Source: Actinomycetota bacterium (lineage in GTDB: Bacteria > Actinomycetota > Humimicrobiia > Humimicrobiales > Humimicrobiaceae). Taken from it: 5,215 nucleotides of DNA. Positions 5,117 through 5,215 of this stretch are shown piece by piece. The position numbers and the translations under genes are program-made. The notes below the pieces were generated by a model. It was given only the letters and a program-made list of their open reading frames with translations. It was not told where the DNA came from and did not search any database. The first letter of the stretch is position 1, and every line of letters starts with the position of its first letter. The DNA lies in contig JALHTA010000463.1 of assembly GCA_022865545.1 (NCBI GenBank), forward strand, positions 1-5,215, written 5' to 3'.

Positions 5117-5145
5117 GAAAAGAACACAGGTCTGTGCCCTGTTCT
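5117..5145 (-). terminator. Hairpin followed by a short U run, possible terminator
   Basis: On the minus strand AGAACAGG (5145-5138) pairs with CC and TGTTCT (5121-5126 side), giving eight base pairs with a 2-nt bulge and a loop of about 7 nt, followed by TTTT then C (5121-5117). This is the most stable-looking hairpin in the gene-free right end. The U run is short, so termination is tentative. It could end a transcript entering from beyond 5215, since stops close all three minus frames between 5215 and 5201. Confidence 0.4.
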
Positions 5146-5215
5146 CGGATTTCTTATTTTAAAAAATTCTATATCTTTCTATTATTAAAAAAGGAGTTTT
5201 AACTATTTTCTAAAA

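Larger units (their letters stand above)
4827..5215. other. Gene-free, AT-rich upstream region
   Basis: This 389-bp stretch holds no credible reading frame on either strand. From right to left it contains a plus-strand AAGGAG at 5191-5196 with no start codon before the window ends, the hairpin at 5121-5145, a somewhat more GC-balanced part (about 5030-5100) in which I recognise no RNA family, the dyad at 5011-5023, the TTTAGATT repeats and the promoter of the antitoxin-like gene. Minus-strand frames entering from the right all close by 5201, so no gene crosses that edge on this strand. Confidence 0.6.

Noticed and set aside
1..5215. CRISPR array, insertion sequence, phage or conjugative genes, tRNA
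   Set aside because: No regularly spaced repeats with unique spacers, terminal inverted repeats, transposase or integrase motifs, or tRNA-like cloverleaf seen on either strand.

Overview
The window is AT-rich, roughly one third G+C by eye and lower between genes. Every recognisable gene lies on the minus strand, so transcription runs from position 5215 towards position 1. Purine-rich ribosome binding sites (GGAGG, AGAGG, GGGAG), TATAAT-type -10 boxes and an apparently A-type RNase P RNA indicate a bacterium. The order Nif3-like protein, COG1579 coiled-coil zinc-ribbon protein, small RNase HI, rnpB recalls Gram-positive and deep-branching subsurface lineages (Clostridia-like, or low-GC actinobacterial or candidate-phylum relatives). 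The exact lineage cannot be resolved from this sequence alone.

Layout in the direction of transcription. (1) 5215-4827: gene-free leader with a hairpin, phased TTTAGATT repeats and a TTGACA-type promoter. (2) 4826-4617: 69-aa protein that looks like a Phd/YefM-type antitoxin, with no toxin beside it. (3) 4515-3547: membrane protein fusing a MauE/DoxX-type redox module to a C-terminal rhodanese domain. (4) 3496-3095: methionine-R-sulfoxide reductase MsrB, 50 bp downstream and probably cotranscribed. (5) 2981-1848: Nif3/YqfO-type dinuclear-metal protein behind its own candidate promoter. (6) 1855-1094: coiled-coil zinc-ribbon protein overlapping the Nif3 gene. (7) 1094-630: small RNase HI, start and stop overlapping. 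(8) 618-246: rnpB, whose promoter sits at the end of the RNase H gene. (9) 245-1: AT-rich spacer with a weak hairpin and a possible promoter for a gene beyond the left edge.

Two functional groups emerge. MauE-rhodanese plus MsrB is a sulfur/thiol-redox pair; by charge distribution both the CGC motif and the rhodanese domain would face outside the membrane, while MsrB has no signal peptide and should be cytoplasmic. Nif3, zinc ribbon, RNase HI and rnpB form a compact housekeeping operon ending in RNA-processing functions. I see no CRISPR array, insertion sequence, phage gene or tRNA. Most of the window is conserved core genome. The least ordinary items are the MauE-rhodanese fusion, the solitary antitoxin-like gene with its decorated upstream region, and the AT-only dyads in three intergenic regions.
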